From NCBI GenBank assembly GCA_963978895.1, contig OZ022242.1, forward strand, positions 4,963,359-5,027,358: a DNA stretch of 64,000 nt. The letters run 5' to 3'. Numbering within the stretch: position 1 is the first letter of the stretch; each line of letters starts with the position of its first letter. Position numbers and translations under genes: made by a program. The stretch comes from Erpobdella octoculata. Lineage: Eukaryota > Annelida > Clitellata > Hirudinida > Erpobdellidae. Below, piece after piece: positions 29,915 through 40,531 of this stretch. The notes below the pieces were generated by a model. The model made no database searches, had not been told where the DNA came from, and saw only the letters and a program-made list of their open reading frames with translations.

Positions 29915-30376
29915 CTGCTCCAAAAGCAAAATTATTTTAATAGCTTATAACAAAAAGTTACCTTATAACATGTAATATTTACCTAGGCTGACTTGAACTC
30001 CATCACTTGAGGCCAACTGATCATGATCAACAGACAGGTCACCCACTGTTCCAAAAGCAAAATTATTTTAATAGCTTATAGCAAAAAGTTACCTTATAAC
30101 ATGTAATATTTACCTAGGCTGACTTGAACCCCATCACTTGAGGCCAACTGATCATGATCAACAGACAGGTCACCCACTGTTCCAAAAGCAAAATTATTTT
30201 AATAGCTTATAGCAAAAAGTTACCTTATAACATGTAATATTTACCTAGGCTGACTTGAACCCCATCACTTGAGGCCAACTGATCATGATCAACAGACAGG
30301 TCACCCACTGTTCCAAAAGCGAAATTATTTTAATAGCTTATAACAAAAACTTACCTTATAACATGTAATTTTTACC
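29915..30376. repeat. 131-bp tandem repeat carrying a 63-bp exon
   Basis: Three copies at exactly 131-bp spacing (acccactgtt at 30041, 30172 and 30303), plus a related intron next to the AT-hook exon. On the minus strand each unit is a 63-bp exon (VGDLSVDHDQLASSDGVQVS, then L) with its own GGAACAG acceptor, CTAG|GTAAAT donor and 68-bp intron. 63 bp is 21 codons, so each added unit keeps the frame. The copies differ at only a few bases. Confidence 0.85.
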
Positions 30377-30990
30377 TAGGGTGACTTGAAAATCTTTATT
30401 TTGCTGGATACAATTTCGGAGAACACGAAATTTCTTGCTCTGTCTTCTTCCTGTCCTTGTTTTCAGTTTTCTGCAGTGGCGTTCTCCGTCTCTCCAGGAT
30501 TCCAATGTTTAACTCGTGTGACGCTATTTTGTCTGCTTTTCGGATCTAATATAGGAACAATGAAGTTTGTGAGAACAGAGTATTACTTACTAAGAATTAC
30601 TTCTATTTGATTGTTGAATTTTTTTATACAGACCTTAGCTCCTTTCCTGGTTGCAAAGTTGATGATCTTTGGCTGCTCTTCTTCAGGTTTGCCATCCAAC
30701 CATTCCAGAGTGTGGTTTGCCGCTGCTTTTATTTTGGCATCGAGAAAGCCAATAGTTGCGTCGGGAGCCCGTCTTATGAAGTAATCTGCCATACCTATCG
30801 TAATCCATTCATCATTCAAGCGGTCAAGTAAGACCTACCCTAATGCAATATCTATCAGGTTAAAAGAAATTGTATTATAACCTAATGTTCGTTCGGATTG
30901 CATATTGTGTGTCGCCGCAGAGCTCGCGTCTTCCAGCATTTGCGGAGTAGGGTTGGCCAAATTCCCCTTTAGGTAGCTGTTCAAAAAACT

Positions 30991-31175
30991 GTAAACTAAT
31001 TAACTTTGCCACATAATGATAGCTTTTTGAAGAATTAGTAGATGTGTTCGTGTAATTAGAGTTCGGCAGACTATCATCAAAGGATTCTTGTGGGACTTGC
31101 TGATAGGTTGGCGAAACAAGCAGTTTTCTTATCGCAGTCGAACTCGATGTTGCTATTTTGGTATCCAATGGTGGC
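30991..31175 (-). pseudogene. Armadillo-like exon, truncated copy
   Basis: Minus strand has only the 3' half of the exon (TKIATSSSTAIRKLLVSPTY, then the Ser/Asn-rich SYHYVAKL end). It is joined at about 31162-31170 (tatccaatggtggc) to the family B C-terminal exon cut at APNATIG. This marks the degenerate left edge of the tandem array. Confidence 0.6.
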
Positions 31176-31176
31176 A

Positions 31177-32066
31177 TTAGGAGCTCTTCTTAAGAAAAAA
31201 TCCGCTGTCCCTAAGGCTTTTTCCGCATGCATGTTGTGGACTGGTGCTGACCTGGTGTCACGAAGCATCTGGGCGGCAGGGCAGGAGAGGTCTCCTTTAA
31301 GGTAACTACTCATCTGTCTTTCCATGACGTTGAGAGTAGCCTGTAACATGGAACATGATAGTTGTCTTAATAACACAGATTCATATTTAAATTTGATTTA
31401 AGACTGAAAAACTTGATCATTTTCTGCAAGAGGTCGTCCAAAAACATCACAGTCCACAGTCATCATCTGCTCTGGGTCTTCTCCAAGGCAAACTGGAAAT
31501 CTGGGACCTTTAAAAGTATTAAAACATATTATAAACAAACTAAGGTAATTTTCTTCAACATACACTTTTTAAGTGTGCTTGGCTCAGTTATAAAATTGTC
31601 AAAATTAGTTTAGAATTCCAATTCTAGGTTGGTCTTCTTCTCACTGTTACCATAGACTAAAGACATCCATGGTCCAGTGATTACTTTACCAACCAGTCCC
31701 ATGACTTGAATTTGAACCATGATTTCAGGCTAGTTGATCGCCTCCCACAATGCCTTTGTGACCTTATTTTTGTTGTTGCTGGAAACAATTAATTGAGTGT
31801 TAGAACAGAGAAAAAGTTTCAACTGAAATAATGAGTACTTGACGAGGAATGAACGAAGCAGCCGTTCATGGTGGATCGCGATTCCAGCCATATGGAACAT
31901 CACGTGCAGACTGTTCCCAACGTATCTCGAGAAAGTGCCTGGAATCACATCATTCGCCTTCAGAAACGCCTTGAACGCTCCATGGTCTCTTTTGTAGCTG
32001 TACCTATAACAGGATAAAAGTTATTAATATAAATCAGGTTTTCGAAAAAAAAACTGTAAACTAATT
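31177..32066 (-). repeat. Array left edge unit (44 bp longer)
   Basis: Carries the C-terminal exon (31376-31180, truncated), the VPDFQF exon, the ITGPWMSLVYGN piece, ALWEAIN and HVMFHMAG exons. At 31626-31669 it keeps 44 bp (ctaggttggtcttcttctca...) deleted from every full unit, where ccaattc joins directly to atggtcc. So this edge unit preserves the pre-amplification state. Confidence 0.8.
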
Positions 32067-33759
32067 AACTTTGCCACATAATGATAGCTTTTTGAAGAAT
32101 TAGTAGATGTGTTCGTGTAATTAGAGTTCGGCAGACTATCATCAAAGGATTCTTGTGGGACTTGCTGATAGGTTGGCGAAACAAGCAGTTTTCTTATCGC
32201 AGTCGAACTCGATGTTGCTATTTTGGTATTTTTAGAGCACATGAGCCTCCCGAGCAATGCTGGAGCCCCATGGCTGTGGAGGAACTGCTTTGTAGCGTCT
32301 GTGTTGGCCAAGTTAAAGATTGTCCTACATGCATTTTCTATTATGTTATCTCTTTGAGATACCAGTTGTTGCAGCAGGAGTTTGAAGCAGCCCAGGTTCT
32401 CTAACTGTAAAAAAATACAAGTAAACAAAAGAATAAAAAATAAGATTCTTTTTAATTCCTTAAAAACATAGTCAATATTTTTTTAAAATAAAAAAGTAAT
32501 ATTCATTTTTTTCCCACAAAATTTTTAAAATTTAATAGAATGCGTTGAAGCATTAAAAACAGGAAAATGAAAAACACTGAGTGTCATCGAAGTTTCCAAC
32601 ACTTCACTGTCTACTTTTTTTCCGCCTTTAACTGTCCCTTCAAACGATTTATTGAGGCTTTCCTTCGTTTCGCCATTCACTTAAGATTGTAAACGATGGG
32701 GCCTGTACTAAAAACTTAACGGTTAAGCGTTGAAAACGTGATGCACGCACTGGCACACAGCTATCGCGCAGCCATGCCTGCTTCGTCCTTGCACCATTCC
32801 TTTTGGCAAAGTTGATCATCTTTTCTTGTTCTTCTTCTGGTTGCTCGTCCAGCCAATCCAGTGTCCGGTTCACTTTTGCTTTCACCTTTGCATCCAAAAA
32901 TCCAATGGTGGCATTAGGAGCTCTTCTTAAGAAAAAATCCGCTGTCCCTAAGGCTTTTTCCGCATGCATGTTGTGGACTGGTGCTGACCTGGTGTCACGA
33001 AGCATCTGGGCGCTAGGGCAGGAGAGGTCTCCTTTAAGGTAACTACTCATCTGTCTTTCCATGACGTTGAGAGTAGCCTGTAACATGGAACATGATAGTT
33101 GTCTTAATAACACAGATTCATATTTAAATTTGATTTAAGACTGAAAAACTTGATCATTTTCTGCAAGAGGTCGTCCAAAAACATCACAGTCCACAGTCAT
33201 CATCTGCTCTGGGTCTTCTCCAAGGCAAACTGGAAATCTGGGACCTTTAAAAGTATTAAAACATATTATAAACAAACTAAGGTAATTTTCTTCAACATAC
33301 ACTTTTTAAGTGTGCTTGGCTCAGTTATAAAATTGTCAAAATTAGTTTAGAATTCCAATTCATGGTCCAGTGATTACTTTACCAACCAGTCCCATGACTT
33401 GAATTTGAACCATGATTTCAGGCTAGTTGATCGCCTCCCACAATGCCTTTGTGACCTTATTTTTGTTGTTGCTGGAAACAATTAATTGAGTGTTAGAACA
33501 GAGAAAAAGTTTCAACTGAAATAATGAGTACTTGACGAGGAATGAACGAAGCAGCCGTTCATGGTGGATCGCGATTCCAGCCATATGGAACATCACGTGC
33601 AGACTGTTCCCAACGTATCTCGAGAAAGTGCCTGGAATCACATCATTCGCCTTCAGAAACGCCTTGAACGCTCCATGGTCTCTTTTGTAGCTGTACCTAT
33701 AACAGGATAAAAGTTATTAATATAAATCAGGTTTTCGAAAAAAAAACTGTAAACTAATT
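32067..33759 (-). repeat. Array unit 1 (1,693 bp)
   Basis: Layout used as reference: armadillo-like exon 32404-32067 (acceptor TTTTTTTACAG), intron-like DNA 32405-32578, N-terminal segment 32676-32579, C-terminal exon about 33146-32649 (frame 33113-32649: MLLRQLSCSMLQATLNVMER ... LTVKFLVQAPSFTILSEW), VPDFQF exon about 33250-33150, ITGPWMS piece about 33410-33350, ALWEAIN exon 33480-33423, HVMFHMAG exon about 33703-33530. Inactivating features shared by all units: a 19-bp deletion after FALEK, TAA in place of the SLIKF codon, and a 7-A run in place of 8 in the N-terminus. Confidence 0.88.
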
Positions 33760-35452
33760 AACTTTGCCACATAATGATAGCTTTTTGAAGAATTAGTAGA
33801 TGTGTTCGTGTAATTAGAGTTCGGCAGACTATCATCAAAGGATTCTTGTGGGACTTGCTGATAGGTTGGCGAAACAAGCAGTTTTCTTATCGCAGTCGAA
33901 CTCGATGTTGCTATTTTGGTATTTTTAGAGCACATGAGCCTCCCGAGCAATGCTGGAGCCCCATGGCTGTGGAGGAACTGCTTTGTAGCGTCTGTGTTGG
34001 CCAAGTTAAAGATTGTCCTACATGCATTTTCTATTATGTTATCTCTTTGAGATACCAGTTGTTGCAGCAGGAGTTTGAAGCAGCCCAGGTTCTCTAACTG
34101 TAAAAAAATACAAGTAAACAAAAGAATAAAAAATAAGATTCTTTTTAATTCCTTAAAAACATAGTCAATATTTTTTTAAAATAAAAAAGTAATATTCATT
34201 TTTTTCCCACAAAATTTTTAAAATTTAATAGAATGCGTTGAAGCATTAAAAACAGGAAAATGAAAAACACTGAGTGTCATCGAAGTTTCCAACACTTCAC
34301 TGTCTACTTTTTTTCCGCCTTTAACTGTCCCTTCAAACGATTTATTGAGGCTTTCCTTCGTTTCGCCATTCACTTAAGATTGTAAACGATGGGGCCTGTA
34401 CTAAAAACTTAACGGTTAAGCGTTGAAAACGTGATGCACGCACTGGCACACAGCTATCGCGCAGCCATGCCTGCTTCGTCCTTGCACCATTCCTTTTGGC
34501 AAAGTTGATCATCTTTTCTTGTTCTTCTTCTGGTTGCTCGTCCAGCCAATCCAGTGTCCGGTTCACTTTTGCTTTCACCTTTGCATCCAAAAATCCAATG
34601 GTGGCATTAGGAGCTCTTCTTAAGAAAAAATCCGCTGTCCCTAAGGCTTTTTCCGCATGCATGTTGTGGACTGGTGCTGACCTGGTGTCACGAAGCATCT
34701 GGGCGCTAGGGCAGGAGAGGTCTCCTTTAAGGTAACTACTCATCTGTCTTTCCATGACGTTGAGAGTAGCCTGTAACATGGAACATGATAGTTGTCTTAA
34801 TAACACAGATTCATATTTAAATTTGATTTAAGACTGAAAAACTTGATCATTTTCTGCAAGAGGTCGTCCAAAAACATCACAGTCCACAGTCATCATCTGC
34901 TCTGGGTCTTCTCCAAGGCAAACTGGAAATCTGGGACCTTTAAAAGTATTAAAACATATTATAAACAAACTAAGGTAATTTTCTTCAACATACACTTTTT
35001 AAGTGTGCTTGGCTCAGTTATAAAATTGTCAAAATTAGTTTAGAATTCCAATTCATGGTCCAGTGATTACTTTACCAACCAGTCCCATGACTTGAATTTG
35101 AACCATGATTTCAGGCTAGTTGATCGCCTCCCACAATGCCTTTCTGACCTTATTTTTGTTGTTGCTGGAAACAATTAATTGAGTGTTAGAACAGAGAAAA
35201 AGTTTCAACTGAAATAATGAGTACTTGACGAGGAATGAACGAAGCAGCCGTTCATGGTGGATCGCGATTCCAGCCATATGGAACATCACGTGCAGACTGT
35301 TCCCAACGTATCTCGAGAAAGTGCCTGGAATCACATCATTCGCCTTCAGAAACGCCTTGAACGCTCCATGGTCTCTTTTGTAGCTGTACCTATAACAGGA
35401 TAAAAGTTATTAATATAAATCAGGTTTTCGAAAAAAAAACTGTAAACTAATT
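33760..35452 (-). repeat. Array unit 2 (1,693 bp)
   Basis: Same content as unit 1. Its ALWEAIN exon (35116-35170) has a unit-specific base (gcctttctgacc instead of gcctttgtgacc, giving KVRKALW for KVTKALW). This is the only coding difference I noticed among the full units. Confidence 0.88.
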
Positions 35453-37145
35453 AACTTTGCCACATAATGATAGCTTTTTGAAGAATTAGTAGATGTGTTC
35501 GTGTAATTAGAGTTCGGCAGACTATCATCAAAGGATTCTTGTGGGACTTGCTGATAGGTTGGCGAAACAAGCAGTTTTCTTATCGCAGTCGAACTCGATG
35601 TTGCTATTTTGGTATTTTTAGAGCACATGAGCCTCCCGAGCAATGCTGGAGCCCCATGGCTGTGGAGGAACTGCTTTGTAGCGTCTGTGTTGGCCAAGTT
35701 AAAGATTGTCCTACATGCATTTTCTATTATGTTATCTCTTTGAGATACCAGTTGTTGCAGCAGGAGTTTGAAGCAGCCCAGGTTCTCTAACTGTAAAAAA
35801 ATACAAGTAAACAAAAGAATAAAAAATAAGATTCTTTTTAATTCCTTAAAAACATAGTCAATATTTTTTTAAAATAAAAAAGTAATATTCATTTTTTTCC
35901 CACAAAATTTTTAAAATTTAATAGAATGCGTTGAAGCATTAAAAACAGGAAAATGAAAAACACTGAGTGTCATCGAAGTTTCCAACACTTCACTGTCTAC
36001 TTTTTTTCCGCCTTTAACTGTCCCTTCAAACGATTTATTGAGGCTTTCCTTCGTTTCGCCATTCACTTAAGATTGTAAACGATGGGGCCTGTACTAAAAA
36101 CTTAACGGTTAAGCGTTGAAAACGTGATGCACGCACTGGCACACAGCTATCGCGCAGCCATGCCTGCTTCGTCCTTGCACCATTCCTTTTGGCAAAGTTG
36201 ATCATCTTTTCTTGTTCTTCTTCTGGTTGCTCGTCCAGCCAATCCAGTGTCCGGTTCACTTTTGCTTTCACCTTTGCATCCAAAAATCCAATGGTGGCAT
36301 TAGGAGCTCTTCTTAAGAAAAAATCCGCTGTCCCTAAGGCTTTTTCCGCATGCATGTTGTGGACTGGTGCTGACCTGGTGTCACGAAGCATCTGGGCGCT
36401 AGGGCAGGAGAGGTCTCCTTTAAGGTAACTACTCATCTGTCTTTCCATGACGTTGAGAGTAGCCTGTAACATGGAACATGATAGTTGTCTTAATAACACA
36501 GATTCATATTTAAATTTGATTTAAGACTGAAAAACTTGATCATTTTCTGCAAGAGGTCGTCCAAAAACATCACAGTCCACAGTCATCATCTGCTCTGGGT
36601 CTTCTCCAAGGCAAACTGGAAATCTGGGACCTTTAAAAGTATTAAAACATATTATAAACAAACTAAGGTAATTTTCTTCAACATACACTTTTTAAGTGTG
36701 CTTGGCTCAGTTATAAAATTGTCAAAATTAGTTTAGAATTCCAATTCATGGTCCAGTGATTACTTTACCAACCAGTCCCATGACTTGAATTTGAACCATG
36801 ATTTCAGGCTAGTTGATCGCCTCCCACAATGCCTTTGTGACCTTATTTTTGTTGTTGCTGGAAACAATTAATTGAGTGTTAGAACAGAGAAAAAGTTTCA
36901 ACTGAAATAATGAGTACTTGACGAGGAATGAACGAAGCAGCCGTTCATGGTGGATCGCGATTCCAGCCATATGGAACATCACGTGCAGACTGTTCCCAAC
37001 GTATCTCGAGAAAGTGCCTGGAATCACATCATTCGCCTTCAGAAACGCCTTGAACGCTCCATGGTCTCTTTTGTAGCTGTACCTATAACAGGATAAAAGT
37101 TATTAATATAAATCAGGTTTTCGAAAAAAAAACTGTAAACTAATT
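35453..37145 (-). repeat. Array unit 3 (1,693 bp)
   Basis: Same content as unit 1: armadillo-like exon ending near 35790, C-terminal frame 36499-36035, HVMFHMAG exon ending near 37090. No unit-specific coding change noticed. Confidence 0.88.
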
Positions 37146-38838
37146 AACTTTGCCACATAATGATAGCTTTTTGAAGAATTAGTAGATGTGTTCGTGTAAT
37201 TAGAGTTCGGCAGACTATCATCAAAGGATTCTTGTGGGACTTGCTGATAGGTTGGCGAAACAAGCAGTTTTCTTATCGCAGTCGAACTCGATGTTGCTAT
37301 TTTGGTATTTTTAGAGCACATGAGCCTCCCGAGCAATGCTGGAGCCCCATGGCTGTGGAGGAACTGCTTTGTAGCGTCTGTGTTGGCCAAGTTAAAGATT
37401 GTCCTACATGCATTTTCTATTATGTTATCTCTTTGAGATACCAGTTGTTGCAGCAGGAGTTTGAAGCAGCCCAGGTTCTCTAACTGTAAAAAAATACAAG
37501 TAAACAAAAGAATAAAAAATAAGATTCTTTTTAATTCCTTAAAAACATAGTCAATATTTTTTTAAAATAAAAAAGTAATATTCATTTTTTTCCCACAAAA
37601 TTTTTAAAATTTAATAGAATGCGTTGAAGCATTAAAAACAGGAAAATGAAAAACACTGAGTGTCATCGAAGTTTCCAACACTTCACTGTCTACTTTTTTT
37701 CCGCCTTTAACTGTCCCTTCAAACGATTTATTGAGGCTTTCCTTCGTTTCGCCATTCACTTAAGATTGTAAACGATGGGGCCTGTACTAAAAACTTAACG
37801 GTTAAGCGTTGAAAACGTGATGCACGCACTGGCACACAGCTATCGCGCAGCCATGCCTGCTTCGTCCTTGCACCATTCCTTTTGGCAAAGTTGATCATCT
37901 TTTCTTGTTCTTCTTCTGGTTGCTCGTCCAGCCAATCCAGTGTCCGGTTCACTTTTGCTTTCACCTTTGCATCCAAAAATCCAATGGTGGCATTAGGAGC
38001 TCTTCTTAAGAAAAAATCCGCTGTCCCTAAGGCTTTTTCCGCATGCATGTTGTGGACTGGTGCTGACCTGGTGTCACGAAGCATCTGGGCGCTAGGGCAG
38101 GAGAGGTCTCCTTTAAGGTAACTACTCATCTGTCTTTCCATGACGTTGAGAGTAGCCTGTAACATGGAACATGATAGTTGTCTTAATAACACAGATTCAT
38201 ATTTAAATTTGATTTAAGACTGAAAAACTTGATCATTTTCTGCAAGAGGTCGTCCAAAAACATCACAGTCCACAGTCATCATCTGCTCTGGGTCTTCTCC
38301 AAGGCAAACTGGAAATCTGGGACCTTTAAAAGTATTAAAACATATTATAAACAAACTAAGGTAATTTTCTTCAACATACACTTTTTAAGTGTGCTTGGCT
38401 CAGTTATAAAATTGTCAAAATTAGTTTAGAATTCCAATTCATGGTCCAGTGATTACTTTACCAACCAGTCCCATGACTTGAATTTGAACCATGATTTCAG
38501 GCTAGTTGATCGCCTCCCACAATGCCTTTGTGACCTTATTTTTGTTGTTGCTGGAAACAATTAATTGAGTGTTAGAACAGAGAAAAAGTTTCAACTGAAA
38601 TAATGAGTACTTGACGAGGAATGAACGAAGCAGCCGTTCATGGTGGATCGCGATTCCAGCCATATGGAACATCACGTGCAGACTGTTCCCAACGTATCTC
38701 GAGAAAGTGCCTGGAATCACATCATTCGCCTTCAGAAACGCCTTGAACGCTCCATGGTCTCTTTTGTAGCTGTACCTATAACAGGATAAAAGTTATTAAT
38801 ATAAATCAGGTTTTCGAAAAAAAAACTGTAAACTAATT
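37146..38838 (-). repeat. Array unit 4 (1,693 bp)
   Basis: Same content as unit 1: armadillo-like exon ending near 37483, C-terminal frame 38192-37728. No unit-specific coding change noticed. Confidence 0.88.
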
Positions 38839-40531
38839 AACTTTGCCACATAATGATAGCTTTTTGAAGAATTAGTAGATGTGTTCGTGTAATTAGAGTT
38901 CGGCAGACTATCATCAAAGGATTCTTGTGGGACTTGCTGATAGGTTGGCGAAACAAGCAGTTTTCTTATCGCAGTCGAACTCGATGTTGCTATTTTGGTA
39001 TTTTTAGAGCACATGAGCCTCCCGAGCAATGCTGGAGCCCCATGGCTGTGGAGGAACTGCTTTGTAGCGTCTGTGTTGGCCAAGTTAAAGATTGTCCTAC
39101 ATGCATTTTCTATTATGTTATCTCTTTGAGATACCAGTTGTTGCAGCAGGAGTTTGAAGCAGCCCAGGTTCTCTAACTGTAAAAAAATACAAGTAAACAA
39201 AAGAATAAAAAATAAGATTCTTTTTAATTCCTTAAAAACATAGTCAATATTTTTTTAAAATAAAAAAGTAATATTCATTTTTTTCCCACAAAATTTTTAA
39301 AATTTAATAGAATGCGTTGAAGCATTAAAAACAGGAAAATGAAAAACACTGAGTGTCATCGAAGTTTCCAACACTTCACTGTCTACTTTTTTTCCGCCTT
39401 TAACTGTCCCTTCAAACGATTTATTGAGGCTTTCCTTCGTTTCGCCATTCACTTAAGATTGTAAACGATGGGGCCTGTACTAAAAACTTAACGGTTAAGC
39501 GTTGAAAACGTGATGCACGCACTGGCACACAGCTATCGCGCAGCCATGCCTGCTTCGTCCTTGCACCATTCCTTTTGGCAAAGTTGATCATCTTTTCTTG
39601 TTCTTCTTCTGGTTGCTCGTCCAGCCAATCCAGTGTCCGGTTCACTTTTGCTTTCACCTTTGCATCCAAAAATCCAATGGTGGCATTAGGAGCTCTTCTT
39701 AAGAAAAAATCCGCTGTCCCTAAGGCTTTTTCCGCATGCATGTTGTGGACTGGTGCTGACCTGGTGTCACGAAGCATCTGGGCGCTAGGGCAGGAGAGGT
39801 CTCCTTTAAGGTAACTACTCATCTGTCTTTCCATGACGTTGAGAGTAGCCTGTAACATGGAACATGATAGTTGTCTTAATAACACAGATTCATATTTAAA
39901 TTTGATTTAAGACTGAAAAACTTGATCATTTTCTGCAAGAGGTCGTCCAAAAACATCACAGTCCACAGTCATCATCTGCTCTGGGTCTTCTCCAAGGCAA
40001 ACTGGAAATCTGGGACCTTTAAAAGTATTAAAACATATTATAAACAAACTAAGGTAATTTTCTTCAACATACACTTTTTAAGTGTGCTTGGCTCAGTTAT
40101 AAAATTGTCAAAATTAGTTTAGAATTCCAATTCATGGTCCAGTGATTACTTTACCAACCAGTCCCATGACTTGAATTTGAACCATGATTTCAGGCTAGTT
40201 GATCGCCTCCCACAATGCCTTTGTGACCTTATTTTTGTTGTTGCTGGAAACAATTAATTGAGTGTTAGAACAGAGAAAAAGTTTCAACTGAAATAATGAG
40301 TACTTGACGAGGAATGAACGAAGCAGCCGTTCATGGTGGATCGCGATTCCAGCCATATGGAACATCACGTGCAGACTGTTCCCAACGTATCTCGAGAAAG
40401 TGCCTGGAATCACATCATTCGCCTTCAGAAACGCCTTGAACGCTCCATGGTCTCTTTTGTAGCTGTACCTATAACAGGATAAAAGTTATTAATATAAATC
40501 AGGTTTTCGAAAAAAAAACTGTAAACTAATT
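38839..40531 (-). repeat. Array unit 5 (1,693 bp)
   Basis: Same content as unit 1: armadillo-like exon ending near 39176, C-terminal frame 39885-39421. No unit-specific coding change noticed. Confidence 0.88.

Larger units (their letters stand above)
29138..30990 (-). pseudogene. Family C transposase-like gene, 3' exons (AT-hook, PHD-like)
   Basis: Read from 30990: YLKGNLANPTPQMLEDASSA, ATHNMQSERTLG; intron; 30805-30634 with MADYFIRRAPDATIGFLDAK, then LEWLDGKPEEEQPKIINFAT; exon 30545-30376 with IRKADKIASHELNIGILERR (a one-base frameshift then hides VLRNCIQQNKDFQVTLG); three 63-bp exons (30307-30245, 30176-30114, 30045-29983); AT-hook exon 29914-29717; exon 29654-29469 (186 bp, acidic, LGEEEAGRVVKEGCLVESVS); and a last exon from 29391 with a PHD-like GDTIMCDCCLQWVHFFCQKI. 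The first exons are homologous to the family B C-terminal exon (APNATIGFLDAKVKAKVNRT), so C is a longer paralogue that shows what the A/B C-terminus may once have been. Function is inferred as DNA/chromatin binding plus transposase-like. The 5' part of the gene is absent here. Confidence 0.6.

Noticed and set aside
29915..30376. CRISPR-like or satellite reading of the 131-bp repeats
   Set aside because: Each unit contains an exon with splice sites and there are no unique spacers. It is an exon duplication.
32153..32404. Plus-strand open frame of 83 codons (WDLLIGWRNKQF) repeated in every array unit
   Set aside because: It is the antisense of the armadillo-like exon and is repeated only because the unit is repeated. 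The minus strand has the acceptor site and the protein-like pattern.
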